A stretch of 64,000 nucleotides of DNA from Effrenium voratum (taxonomy: Eukaryota; Sar; Dinophyceae; Suessiales; Symbiodiniaceae): assembly GCA_963377175.1 (NCBI GenBank), contig CAUJNA010001019.1, forward strand, positions 32,501-96,500, in the 5' to 3' direction. Each line of letters begins with the position of its first letter. The first letter of the stretch is position 1. The position numbers and the translations under genes were made by a program. The notes beneath the pieces are model-generated. The model was not told the DNA's origin and did no database searches. It worked only from the letters and a program-made list of their open reading frames with translations. Of this stretch, positions 10,401-21,181 are shown piece after piece.

Positions 10401-13400
10401 CCATGCGCCGGGCCGGCCTGGAGGCTTGGGGGGTGCGGGGCTCGTTTGTTCAGCTTGCTTCTTGCTTCTTGCTGCGGTCGGGGAGCGGGGAGCGGGGAGC
10501 GGGGCAAAGGGGGGGGGGGAAGGTTTTTTTGTGTGCTTTTGTTTTTTTTGGGGGGGAAGGGGGGGTGGGGGCGGGGAAACTTTTTTCTTCTTTCTTTTGT
10601 TGGGTGGGGGGGGTGGCGGGGCAGGTTTGGGGAAACTGCTTTTGGGGGCTTGTCTCAGGAAACTGAAGGGCGACATGAACCATGGCTTTCCAAAAGAGGT
10701 GATGGGTCCTCATTTGCGCACGTCGAGAGGACTTCTCAGTTGGCTTTCTGGCAAAAAATGTCACCGTTGGAGCCAGACACCAGGTCTGGCAGATTTCCGA
10801 GCAGATCTTCTCAGGTCAAGCTCCTGGCATAGCTGGTTTTGCTTCAAACCAACCCCCAAATGGGTACCGAGTCGCAGCAAAAACACACCCACTGTGGATG
10901 GACGTGTTTTTTTTTTTTGCGACCACCAGTTGTCTCCTCTAAAAAACAAGAGGGAAGCCAAAAGAAGGCAACCCACCCATGTTGGGCTCAAATCCCTTCA
11001 CATATCCACATGCCATTGGGGGTCTCAAAGCAGGTGTCCTCTGCGGAAGTGACTCGGATCTTCCAGCGCTTTGACTTCTCGGAGAACGAGGTCTCGATCA
11101 AAGCGATTCGCACAGTTCGCTGGGATCAGCTTCGGACGCGACCTCGTGATTTTGAAAAAGGGAAACCCAAAGGAAACCATGGCCGTTTTCTAGGACCGGG
11201 TCCTACCTCGAGTTTCCCGGCAATGAGTTGTGATGGAAGGCTATCCTTGCAAAATGGTTGGTGGAGTTAAACCTCCCCATGTAAATGATGTCCACTGAAG
11301 GGTACCGCTAAAGATTTCAACTCCATATGTCATCGCCCCTGCGATGGATTGAGCGCGCTTGGAGAGCTTCTAGGGCTTATCTAATTCTCTGCCTGTTCGT
11401 CGCACTGTTCGACTGTCTGAAGGTCTGGCTGTCTGTCCGACTGTCTGAGTGACCGACTGACTAATCATATCTGTCTTATGTGTCTTGTCTGTCTTATTCA
11501 TCTTATCTATCTTGTTCATCTTATCTGTAATATCCGTCTTACCGCGTTCATCCATGTTTAGTCTATCTAAACTATCTAAACCTATTAGATATATCCTATC
11601 TATTTTGAATGTCTTGTCTACCAAAATTGGCTGACTTGTCTTATTTCATCCACTCATGCACTCATCCACCTATCCACTCATCCACTCATGCACTCATCCA
11701 CCTATCCACTCATCCACCCATTCACGCATCCACCCACATACCATCCATTCATCCACCGACCGACCATCAACCTCCTCCATCCCCTCCTCCATCCCCTCCT
11801 CCATCCCCTCCTCCATCCCCTCCTCCATCCCCTCCTCCATCCCCTCCTCCATCCCCTCCTCCATCCCCTCCTCCACCCCCTCCTCCACCCCCTCCTCCAT
11901 CCCCTCCTCCATCCCCTCCTCCATCCCCTCCTCCATCCCCTCCTCCATCCCCTCCTCCATCCCCTCCTCCATCCCCTCCTCCATCCCCTCCTCCATCCAT
12001 CCCCTCCTCCATCCCCTCCTCCATCCCCTCCTCCATCCCCTCCATCCATCCCCTCCTCCATCCCCTCCTCCATCCCCTCCTCCATCCCCTCCTCCATCCC
12101 CTCCTCCATCCCCTCCTCCACCCCCTCCTCCACCCCCTGCTCCATCCCCTCCTCCATCCCCTCCTCCATCCCCTCCTCCATCCCCTCCTCCATCCCCTCC
12201 TCCATCCCCTCCACCATCCCGTCCACCATCCCCTCCTCCATCCCCTCCTCCATCCCCTCCTCCCTCCATCCCCTCCTCTATCCCCTCCACCATCCCCTCC
12301 ACCATCCCCTCCACCATCCCCTCCACCATCCCCTCCACCATCCCCTCCACCATCCCCTCCACCATCCCCTCCACCATCCCCTCCACCATCCCCTCCACCA
12401 TCCACCATCCCCTCCACCATCCCCTCCACCATCCCCTCCACCTCCATCATCCTCCACCTCCACCATCCCCTCCACCATCCCCTCCACTATCCCCTCCATC
12501 CCCTCCATCCCCTCCATCCCCTCCATCCATCCCCTCCATCCATCCCCTCCATCCCCTCCATCCATCCCCTCCATGCCCTCCATCCATGCCCTCCATCCAT
12601 CCCCTCCATCCCCTCCATCCATCCCCTCCATCCATCCCCTCCATCCATCCCCTCCATCCATCCCCTCCATCCATCCCCTCCATCCCCTCCATCCATCCCC
12701 TCCATCCATCCCCTCCATCCCTCCCCTCCATCCCTCCCCTCCATCCCCTCCATCCATCCCCTCCATCCCCTCCATCCATCCCCTCCATCCCCTCCATCCC
12801 CTCCATCCATCCCCTCCATCCCCTCCATCCCCTCCAGCCTCTTTATTTGCGTTTGTGCGCAGAAGGGCGGCCAGGGAACACCGATCACATGTCGCGGATC
12901 AAGCCAGGAGATCCAATACACGCCTTTCGTGGCCGCGCTGCTGGAGACGCGGGTAAAGCTGCACGAGGACAAGGCGAGGATCGATCACCCCTCCCCGCCT
13001 GGTGCAGTTCTGACTTGGGGGTTCTCACTCGGCTCCAACATCAGGTTTGTTTTTGGGGGGGTTGCCCTGCTTTTCCTGCAGCAGATTCGGCCAGAAGAGG
13101 TCAACAGAAGTTAGTTAATTTGAATACCCTAATTAACAACGCCCTTTCTGAATTAAAGCAATTTAAGCAATTAATCTAACTAATGCAATATTTGCTGGCC
13201 TCGAACAATAATTGTTTGGTTAATTTAATCTGTCCTGGCCTCCAAAAAATAAATAAATAGCACAACTATGTGGACTTAAATTTGTTCATTAGTTTAACTA
13301 CATAATAAAAGTAATTAATTTGACTATTTTGCTTAATCTCTTTTTCCTGCCCTCCAAAAAGTAACATTAATTAGATTGATTAAATTGATTTGAATAATTT

Positions 13401-16400
13401 AGTTGATTTGAGTTGTCCTGGCCTCAAAACATATCATGCGTTAAATTAGTTCAATTGATTCAAATAACTGATTTGATTATTCTTTTTGGCCTCAAAGCAC
13501 ACGACTAATCCGTTCAGTTAAATTATGTCCCGGCAGGCCTGGAGTTGGGATTTCAGACTAATTGAACATACAATAGTTAGATTAATTAGATGAATCAATT
13601 TCATCTAAACTTAGATCAATTTAAACAACTTGATATGTTTCCCTGGCCTCCAAACATATATGTATTCGAATTTATTAGATTTGTTTACTTCGTGTTTGCT
13701 TAGGCCTCCAACAAATGCCAGTTGTTTTGTTTATCGAGTCCGGGTGGTTCATGCTTGTTTTTCAAGACAACAACGCACACAGACTAATGACTTAGTTAAC
13801 CTAATTTAAACTTAAGCTATGAAGTAATCTCATCAGTTTTTGCCCTGACCACCAACCGTAAAATTATGGATTAATTTAACATATTCAATACACACATGTT
13901 TATTACTATTATTATTATTATTATTTTCTATTTTTTCTGGCATTCAATCAGTTTAACTACCAACCTTTTTATGGCCCGCAAACTAGATTAGTGAACATGA
14001 TTTAACTACTTTAATGACATTTGATGTTTCTGGCCTCCAAAAATCGAATAAGTGAAATAATCAAATTTAAAACAACATTAATCAAGTTAATTAAACGCAT
14101 TTAAATGGCTTGATTAGTATAATTGTTCGTGCCCTTCAAAAATAAATCAGCTAAAATGCATTATTCGGAATAATTGAACTAATGTGACCAGTTTGATTTA
14201 TTTCTATTTCTAATAGTTCTGGAATTCCACAAGGCTCCAGGAAGGCTGCTTAATCCTTCCCGAAGGCATATCAAAGAAACATGTGACCATGTGTGTGTAA
14301 TTATTCTATTTGTTGTTTGAATAGAGCCATTAGCACAAATTGAATAGTTAGAAACAATGAACCCCAAAAGGCGTCCGTCCCTTTCGGGACAAGACAACTT
14401 ATTTTGAATAGTGAGAATAGTTAGAGTAATGATAGAGATGAACATGGAATCTTCGCAAGAGGCACCCACCCCTTGCATAAATAGTAGTACAATCGGCAAA
14501 CCATCCAAGAAAGTGAGACACATCGACTGCTTGGGACAATTCAAACTGCTAGATACAACTCTTTGGGACAACAAATGGTTGCTTGTAGGTTTTCCAGTTA
14601 TGCTTAATTCGAATAACTAGGAACATGAATCTGGAATTCCCCAGAAGGCGCCTGTCCGGTTGGGATTAGCTAGAATAATTGAAATGATTGGGACGCACAT
14701 ATGGTTTGTTTATGATCAAACAAGCTGTTTATGTTTGTTGTAGCCATTCCAGTTAACAAGTAGCAACAATGAGCTAAAAAGTGTGATTTGCTTTGGTTGT
14801 TAAAGGAATTTGGTTTATTATTATAGTTTGACAGATTGAACAATTTGAAAGATGCTTCCGGACTCCCCAGCGACATCCTCCGCTTTGGGAGCTCTCCAAA
14901 CAGTTAGAGTAGCAAGAAAGTGAGCCATGCGGGATAGCTTGAACTATTTGAAGAGCCCTTTTCCTACTCATTCGACTGCATTAGAAACAACTAGAGCACG
15001 TAGCACGGCACAAGGCAGGTCCGACAACACCCCAGCCTGGCAGCTTGGGGCAGGTGCGGAGTGCCTTCGAGGCCTTCGATGTGGAGGGGAAGGGCTACAT
15101 CACCGCGGGGACGTTGGTGCAGGCGACTTCCTTTCGGAAAAATTGATATCTCCCCCCCCCCAGCCCGCCACAAAAACCACAACAGAAAAGATAAAGGAAT
15201 CAGCAGGAATCCATGCCTCTGCCCCCAAAAGAGACCTGTCCAAAGAGTAGTTCTTCGTGGCAAACCGGTCTCGGTCTGGAGATCGGACACATGTATGGGC
15301 GTACCCACGCGCGCCGTTTCTTTTTGGCCGGAGACCCGGTTTTCCAATATTATATATATATATATATATATTGGGGGGGGGGGGGGGGCTGAAATCAAAA
15401 ACTAGTGATTTCCCTAAACCCAAAAATGCCGCCACACAACTGGACACCCTTTGGCTTCCCCGAAGCCAAACCCTAAGGAATGGCCCCAGCTCCAGAAGAA
15501 GCCGCTTGGGGAAGCAGAGGGAGCAACCATCCCTGGTCAAAAAACACTCACAACCCCAGGAAAAAGCAAAAAACCAAAAAACAAAAAACAATCAAACAAA
15601 CTCAGTCAAACAAAAATCAAACAAACCTTGATCTCCCCAGAAAGGGTTGGGGTCCCAGCTTCGGTGCAGGTCTTCAACACCCAGATGCGGAAGGGCACCC
15701 CTTTGGCCCAGGAAGAGGCGGAGCAATGGATCCGGGAGGCCGGAAACCGATGACGGAGTTGTATGGCAGTTGTCCATCTAAACGTCTCACGCATTTCTCA
15801 AATCCATGAGGGACACCTGAATGCTGAGGTTCCGCAAGACTACTTCATGCAAACAAGTCTGCAAAAGGATTGATCAGTCGATTTGACAAAAAAAAGGACA
15901 ACTTGGGAAGACGGTGAAGTCAAGCCTCCTTTTTGGAGCCCTTGAAAGTAGCTCTCAAGATCAGGGCATCGAGAACGGGTCTTTCTTGAAATTGGGGTCC
16001 CCGAAGTTCCTTTCCTTCAAATGCCAACCCAAAGGGGGTTCTCCTAAAATGGTTGATGTCTTTTTGGTTCCCCTAAGATCAACCCAAGGGTTGATTTGGA
16101 GAAACTTCCCAAGTTGGACCCAATTGCTCAAGTTCGAGGGAGAAGAACAGGGCAATTTGCCAATCCTCAGAGGGCATTAAGATCTCTCTGAGGCGTTGAA
16201 ACCCATCGGATTCCCTCATGGCTACGAACGTAAGCTGGGAGTGCCCCTGTGTTCTGACAACTACTCCGGGATTGTCCACTAAAGAGTCCAATCATCTGAG
16301 TCTACACATCAAAGCTTCTAGCAATCCCTATCAAAAAGGTGGACCCCCCACCACAGGTAGCTTCCTTTAAACAACCAGACACCCATCTAGGTCTGAGTTC

Positions 16401-17395
16401 TGATTGCGGGTTGTTTCAAAATGAAGCCAGATCTGAGGACCTCCACCATGGTTGTAGCTATTTTGAATTGAACTCACCTTTGCATTTTTTCCCACCGTGC
16501 CAACTGGAACTGTTGACTCGCTCGCAAAAGACAAATTCCCTTGAGACAAAATCGTGGGTGTCTTTTTCAAGAACCGAAGACGCATCCATGTTGCAATGTC
16601 GTAGGACTTCAAAGGCTTTGAAACCCAAGGAAATGGATATATATATATATATCCTGCCTGCGAACCTTTTGGAGAGAACCCGGTGGCTGCTCAAAAAAAG
16701 GGCATCGAATCCCCACATGGCACCCCAAAGAAAATGACAACAAACCTCAACACCCGCGGCTCGCCGGAAAATTTGGAGCCAGGTGGACTTCAAGGGGAAT
16801 GGTGTGGTGGACTATCCCTCCTTCCTGGCTGCCATGATGGGCAAGAATCTGCGGACGCTGCCCTCGCAGGAAGAGCTCGCGGCCCGGCCCACGCTGCGCA
16901 TCTACGAGGCGGCGAAAGGGCGTCCGGGGGGGGTTTGATCTGGAGGGGAGGGGAGGGCGGGGTTGACAGGGGGGGCTCTGAGCGGAGCTGGGGAGACCCG
17001 GTTCGAGGTTTTTCTGGCTGGAAGCAGACACATGTTTGGGTGAGCCAACTGGGCCTCTAAACACGCCAAGGGGCCCAGAGTAATTTTGAGAGACCCAAGC
17101 GCAGGACTGCAGCCCGCAAGGCCGGCCCCGAGGCTTTACGGAGTCCTTCGCCTCAACGACCAACGTGCGCCGGCGCCTGGCCGATGCCATACTCGACTGC
17201 GACGAGGGCTTGGAGGTTTCACGGGGCAGGTCCCGGTCCTTTGACGACGAGACTCGGCCCGTTTCGCGGTCGCTTAGGCTTTTTGGGCTGTTCCCCACCA
17301 GTTTTTCTCGAGATTGTGCTCGAGCCAAGGAGATCTCTGAAAAAGTGCAGATCCGCAGTTTGGCCTGTGATGTGGATGAGCGATATTTCACGTAG
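7438..17395 (+). CDS. CDPK: Calcium-dependent protein kinase (CDPK) with four degenerate EF-hands
   Basis: Ser/Thr kinase followed by a junction helix and four EF-hands, about 593 residues. Kinase landmarks: GTGYSG loop (48-53), VAVK Lys70, HRDLKLEN (160-167), DFG (180-182), SPEV, and DLWSMGV. The junction reads [16 protein letters not shown]. Proposed exons: 7438-8055, 8186-8392, 9120-9302, 10328-10423, 11034-11090, 12908-12973, 15054-15122, 15670-15738, 16783-16908 and 17105-17395. Every intron falls between codons. Intron 2 is GA-AG, intron 5 GT-AG, the other seven GC-AG. EF loops lie at 346-357, 382-393, 418-429 and 457-468, with family-typical 36-39 residue spacing, but position 12 is Q, P, T and S instead of Glu/Asp. 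CDPKs normally couple calcium signals to phosphorylation; here calcium sensing may be weak or lost. Start codon and the last exon ([15 protein letters not shown]) are less certain. Confidence 0.87.
11390..11640. repeat. Degenerate TTATCTGTCT-type repeat in CDPK intron 5
   Basis: Imperfect 9-11 base words such as TGTCTTATC, TGTCTGTCC and TATCTATCTTG follow one another without interruption, leading directly into the pyrimidine minisatellite. Reads as decayed simple repeat; no coding signal. Confidence 0.6.
11648..12836. repeat. 1.2 kb pyrimidine minisatellite inside CDPK intron 5
   Basis: Three successive zones. The first (about 11775-12270) is mainly the 12-mer CTCCTCCATCCC. The second (about 12275-12470) is mainly CCCTCCACCATC. 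The third (about 12480-12836) mixes CCCTCCAT with extra CCAT units. A CACTCATCCACCTATC lead-in precedes it. It ends about 70 bases before the acceptor of CDPK exon 6, so it lies wholly within one intron. Long open frames in all six readings (hundreds of residues of Pro-Ser-Ile, His-Pro-Leu or Gly-Asp/Met-Glu) are a by-product of the repeat and not genes. Confidence 0.9.
13090..14180. repeat. AT-rich island with recurring CTGGCCTCCAAA motif
   Basis: About 70% A+T by eye, in sharp contrast to its GC-rich neighbours, and located in CDPK intron 6 (12974-15053). A motif close to CTGGCCTCCAAA recurs near 13195, 13234, 13350, 13419, 13486, 13642, 13703, 14030 and 14130, separated by TTAATTTAA-like filler. 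This looks like a decayed tandem satellite with a period of very roughly 40-140 bases. No coding potential. Confidence 0.65.
14181..14930. repeat. Decayed repeat rich in GAATAGTTAGA and GGAATTCC motifs
   Basis: Continues the AT-rich island within CDPK intron 6. Two related blocks, 14218-14420 and 14630-14700, share a GGAATTCC start, an AGGCG(C/T)C(T/C)GTCC core and GAATAGTTAGAA-like tails. This suggests an old duplication. No gene seen. Confidence 0.45.
15346..15390. repeat. TA dinucleotide run joined to a G homopolymer
   Basis: A (TA)n run of about 28 bases is directly followed by about 17 G, in CDPK intron 7. The reverse-complement arrangement, C-rich run then (AT)n, occurs at 18692-18726. 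Shorter TA runs lie at 16636-16652, 28421-28438 and 58133-58146. Confidence 0.8.
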
Positions 17396-17715
17396 TTTTT
17401 GCACAACTTTTGCAGGAAGCAGCATGCTTTGCGAGCTGTCCGCGCAAAGACATGATGCTTGTAGTCTTGAATTAATCGCAAACCTTATCTTTGGCAAGGT
17501 AGCCGCTTGCGCGATCAGTGCTTGGTTGGTGATCCTTTCTTCGCCCAATTCCTCTGAAAGTGAGAGGTGCGTGGCAGGTCTTTGCCATAGGCAACAAGAC
17601 TTGCACGCTTTTCTTCCGCTCCGTGGATGTAGATATGTGCAAATCATTCTTAAGGAGGTCAAATGCGACCTCGAAGGGCACGGGAAGTGCTTGATTTCCA
17701 AGGTGCTCTTGGTAC

Positions 17716-17829
17716 CAAAGCACTCATGCCGTCAAAGAAATCCGCATCGCCGGTGAAGCAGAAAACAGCGGAGAGCGGTGTCTCGATTTCGTGCCTGGCC
17801 TGGAGTAGGCGGAGAGATCGCAGGGCATC
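17716..17829 (-). CDS. Possible minus-strand exon, unidentified
   Basis: Read on the minus strand, an AG acceptor (CTCCAG) is followed by about 38 codons reading DALRSLRLLQARHEIETP and FCFTGDADFFDGMSAL, ending at a GT donor. Protein-like composition plus both splice signals make it worth recording. It would be the only minus-strand coding piece in the window and would converge on the 3' end of the CDPK. Another minus-strand open stretch at 17219-17530 could belong with it. No family recognised. Confidence 0.25.
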
Positions 17830-19551
17830 CTGGAGCTTCCGCCAGGGACCCAAAGTGTTTGTTTGGACGCTGGTTTCAACTGGTTGGGCAGCTTTGGTCC
17901 ACCCAGCGGAGAGAGGTACTTAGAGGGGTAGGGATGCCAAGAGTTTCCGATTTCGGAGCTTGGAGCCGGAGTTTCGGTCTGAGGTTCGACATGTCCACGT
18001 ACTGCTGCACCCAATTCGTGGTTGCGCGGCATCGCTTGGATGGGGTTCCAGATGCCTTTTGGCGCAGCTCGGCACCGCCCATTTCATCCCCCCCGGATAC
18101 CAGAGGCCAGTTGCTTTACATCGCCTTCTCCAGCTGATTTCGATGCAAAGCAGCTGTTTTTTTGGGGGGGGGGATTTCGGAGGCTGCCTCATCCTGTTTA
18201 TGCCTTTCTTGTAGGAACTTGGGACCATCCCGGCGAGTTTTCAAGTCGAGCTCAGGCGCAGTATGGAGGTCCCTGCACCAGCGCTTGAGCGCCAGTGGCT
18301 CGGAATGCTTGGCACATGGGGCTCAAAAATCATGACGGTCCAACATGGAACCCAAAGGTAAGTTGCCAGGTAGAGTAAAACCGCTTTTGGGTTTAGCGGT
18401 GATTTTTTTGAGCCACACCCACATCACCCCTAGTGAAGGGAGGCTCACCATTCGGTTTTGGGGGCCAAACAGATGATGCTTACAACCAAAACAAGACAGA
18501 AGATAGGGACCCCTGAAAGCTGCCGAGGTGAATGGTACCGCTGTGGAGGGTCTGCATACGGCTTGCAGGCAGGGGCCTGGTGATCCCCCACCCCACCCAC
18601 CAGTCCCCGTGATGGGGGGGAATGAGGCTTCCAGCCCAGCGAGTCTACGAGCAGCGCACCCAGAGGACTGACACATGGAAAAAGGCGGCTTCCCCCCTCC
18701 CCCCCAAAAATATATATATATATATAAACACGAAGAAAAAACGATGGCAAAAAAACACGTGAAATTCCTGAAATTCCCATACTGCCGATATGCTTGAAGA
18801 GGCAAGTCCTGTACAGCGCTCAATTGGATGCAGTGACCTGCGTGCCAGGAATGGGCATACGCCAGTTGCTGACTATGGCCTTTGGGCACAGGCCCCCAGT
18901 ATCAGGCGGCAACGAATTTATGGCCCTGAGCTAATTGGGCTCATTGGGATGATTTTATGAAGCCTTCAAAGGGACTTCAAAAACCGTGTGAAACCCATAG
19001 CCCAGCTGGGTGTTTTTTTTCCTTTGAGGGCACGGATTTTTTTTTTGTTTAACAGGGACGCCAAGCCAACCATTGTGGGGGACAAAGACAGACCAGCCAA
19101 GGGCGAAGTCTTGGAGCGAGCCTGGCACTGGATCTTTGGCCTCTCGGCGTGGAACTGAAAGACTTTTCGGGACGCGAAAGGTGATTTTGTGCATACACCA
19201 CTGGAAAAGCAGCCTATGTCTTGTGACGTTTTGGAGACCCTTGGCCCCAAAGACATATTTGTTTTTTACTTGGAGGAGAGGACCCGGTGCTCCCTTCCCG
19301 CGAGGCGCTTTGCTTTGGTACATAACCCCCACGCATCTCGCATTCGATGCGAAGCGGCAGGCGGATACCCGGCTGCCGCTGTTTCTACGGATTCCCAGGG
19401 TCCGCACTGATGCGGAAGGCGGACCCCGAGGCGCGCAGTGCCACAAGCTGTTGTCCTTTAAAAGTAAAAAACGGGAATCACTTTCTGGTTCCAACATGAA
19501 ACCCGCGATTTGCAGGGTCTAATTTTCAGACGCAGCCTTGCTTCGCTTGAG
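17830..19551. other. Mostly non-coding stretch
   Basis: Contains simple-sequence runs (T/G run at 18157-18172, C-run and TA run at 18692-18726, T-runs at 19012-19046). A weak relative of the TGGGTCAAA element lies at about 18343-18414 (reversed). A short open piece at 19056-19160 reads RDAKPTIVGDKDRPAKGEVL and might be an exon. No identifiable gene. Confidence 0.35.
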
Positions 19552-19742
19552 GAACAATCCTGGACCGTGTGTCCATCCCTGATTGGGGCTTCGATCCTGG
19601 GTTCTGGGGGCTGCCACCCATCATTGCCAACGTCACGGGCCAGGCCAGAGGTCTCAGTGGCGGGTCACGAGCTGCGAAACACGGCACAGGCCACCACACC
19701 ATCGGCATCACCAATACCCACGTCGCATTTCGCGAGGAGTGA
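19552..19742 (+). CDS. Orphan terminal exon, unidentified protein
   Basis: After an AG at 19550-19551 the frame stays open for about 63 codons to TGA at 19740-19742. It reads ILDRVSIPDWGFDPGFWG, then LPPIIANVTGQ, GGSRAAKHGTGHHTIG and ITNTHVAFREE. It is rich in Gly, Trp and His with an orderly composition that differs from nearby spacer, so it is probably a real last exon. Upstream exons were not identified and no family was recognised. Confidence 0.4.
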
Positions 19743-20497
19743 CTCGAGCGGCCATGCGGTTGCCGTCCCCGATACTATTCTGACGCGTATTTTGGGTACC
19801 CGAACAAAAATCGCCGCACGAGTTGCTTTTTTTGCTGCAGCTTGCAGAGCGGCTCTAAACTGAAACTCTGCACCCTTTGCACCTGTGTAGCGCCTGTCAG
19901 GGGGCATGTGTTTTTTTGAGGACAGCCAGACCAAATTGGCGCCTTCCAGAGTGGGCTGAGTTGTGGTTACAGGAAGACGCGAAAAGAAGGCAACGTGTCG
20001 CAGCACGAACAGCATCACATGTTCCAGTCGGTTTTTGTAGTGCTTTTGCCTTCCAAGCTGCATGTTGATTTCTGGATGCTTGATTGTCAAGCATGTTCAA
20101 GCCGGAAAGCCTGACGAGCTTGCCATCATGAGTTCAAGTACACCAGCGACTTCAGAGCAGACACATCCAGCAGTTTGGCGTTTGCCCGAAGCTTTGGGTT
20201 TAGTCACTTGACCAGCATGGCGTGCAGCCGCGTGCCCAACTCAGATGCCACCGTGATCCTTGCGATTCGCACTTTTCAAGTGCTCTCGACTCTGATTGCC
20301 AAAGTTGGGATGCACTGCAGCTAGAGCAGCCTGCAAGCTTACTTTGCCTGTCTGCTGCTTCTTCGCTCGAGCTTAAGAGTGTCGACAATACCACTCAACG
20401 TGTGAGTTGACAGGGAGTATCAATTGAATCAATTTGTGTGGTCAAAGACGGGTAGTGACGCTTTGAGCACGTGTCCATGTTCTAGGAGCTCGGGCGA

Positions 20498-21181
20498 ATG
20501 CCAATCCCAATCTCTGACCAGCCGAAGGAGCCTCCTAAGGAGGCTCCCAAAGACACCCGCAGCGAGCACATCAAGGGTCTCGTGGCCAACTTGTGGCGTT
20601 CTCGCGAGGACGGAGACTTTGTCTTCAACTGCTCGGGCTGCAGCATCCGCGCCCACGGCTGCATCCTGTCCGCCGCGTCCCCCGTGTTCAAGGCCATGCT
20701 GGCGAGCGGCATGGCCGAGGGCCTCTCCTCCTCCATGGCGGTGGATGCGGAGCCGGCGGAGCTCTTGGCCATGCTGCGGTTCGTCTACCTGGGCGAGCTG
20801 GACGCCACGGGGCAGCAGCTCCCCGGCGTGCTGGCGCTGGCACACCGCTACGAGGTGCTGGACCTCATTCCTCCGATTTGTGAAGCGATGATTGAGAACC
20901 TCTGCGAAGATACGGTGGTGTCCTATGTACGTGTTCTCCGACTGCTGGAGAGTGCTCCTTATGACTCAAACGTCAGTGACAGTGACGCCGCAAAAATCAG
21001 CGACGATGCGGCGCAAGCTTGGATGGCACTCCCTGCCACTGGGAGCCCGCCGAGTATTCCTCCAGCTGCTCGCGTCACCTGCACGGGCCTGTCGCGGCCC
21101 ACTGAGGCACGGCGGTTGGGAGGTCTGGTGAGCGCCAACATCCCAATTTTTAGGCAGAACCACCTGGTTTCACGGGGTTAA
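20498..21181 (+). CDS. BTB/POZ domain protein
   Basis: The first ~60 residues are Pro/Lys-rich (PKEPPKEAPKD). From about residue 30 they lead into a BTB/POZ fold: DGDFVFNCSGCSIRAHGCIL, then SAASPVFKAMLASGMAE, AELLAMLRFVYLGEL, and LALAHRYEVLDLIPPICEAM. BTB domains mediate dimerisation and often recruit substrates to cullin-3 ubiquitin ligases; no partner domain is visible here. Coding character is strong to about 20935 (ends near VVSYVRVLRLLE). Beyond that the frame runs to TGA at 21179 but quality falls, so an intron may begin around 20925 (TAT|GTACGT) or later. The ATG at 20498 is the first in frame after an upstream stop. The gene may have further 5' or 3' exons. Confidence 0.75.
   Translation: MPIPISDQPKEPPKEAPKDTRSEHIKGLVANLWRSREDGDFVFNCSGCSIRAHGCILSAASPVFKAMLASGMAEGLSSSMAVDAEPAELLAMLRFVYLGELDATGQQLPGVLALAHRYEVLDLIPPICEAMIENLCEDTVVSYVRVLRLLESAPYDSNVSDSDAAKISDDAAQAWMALPATGSPPSIPPAARVTCTGLSRPTEARRLGGLVSANIPIFRQNHLVSRG

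Noticed and set aside
10392..10764. Minus-strand Pro/Lys-rich open frames
   Set aside because: Translations of G-runs within CDPK intron 4 and antisense of exon 4.
11609..13179. Open frames of 160-507 residues in all six readings
   Set aside because: They are produced by the CCATCCCCTCCT minisatellite, encode only Pro/Ser/Ile/His or Gly/Asp/Met/Glu repeats, and lie in a CDPK intron with conserved exons on both sides.
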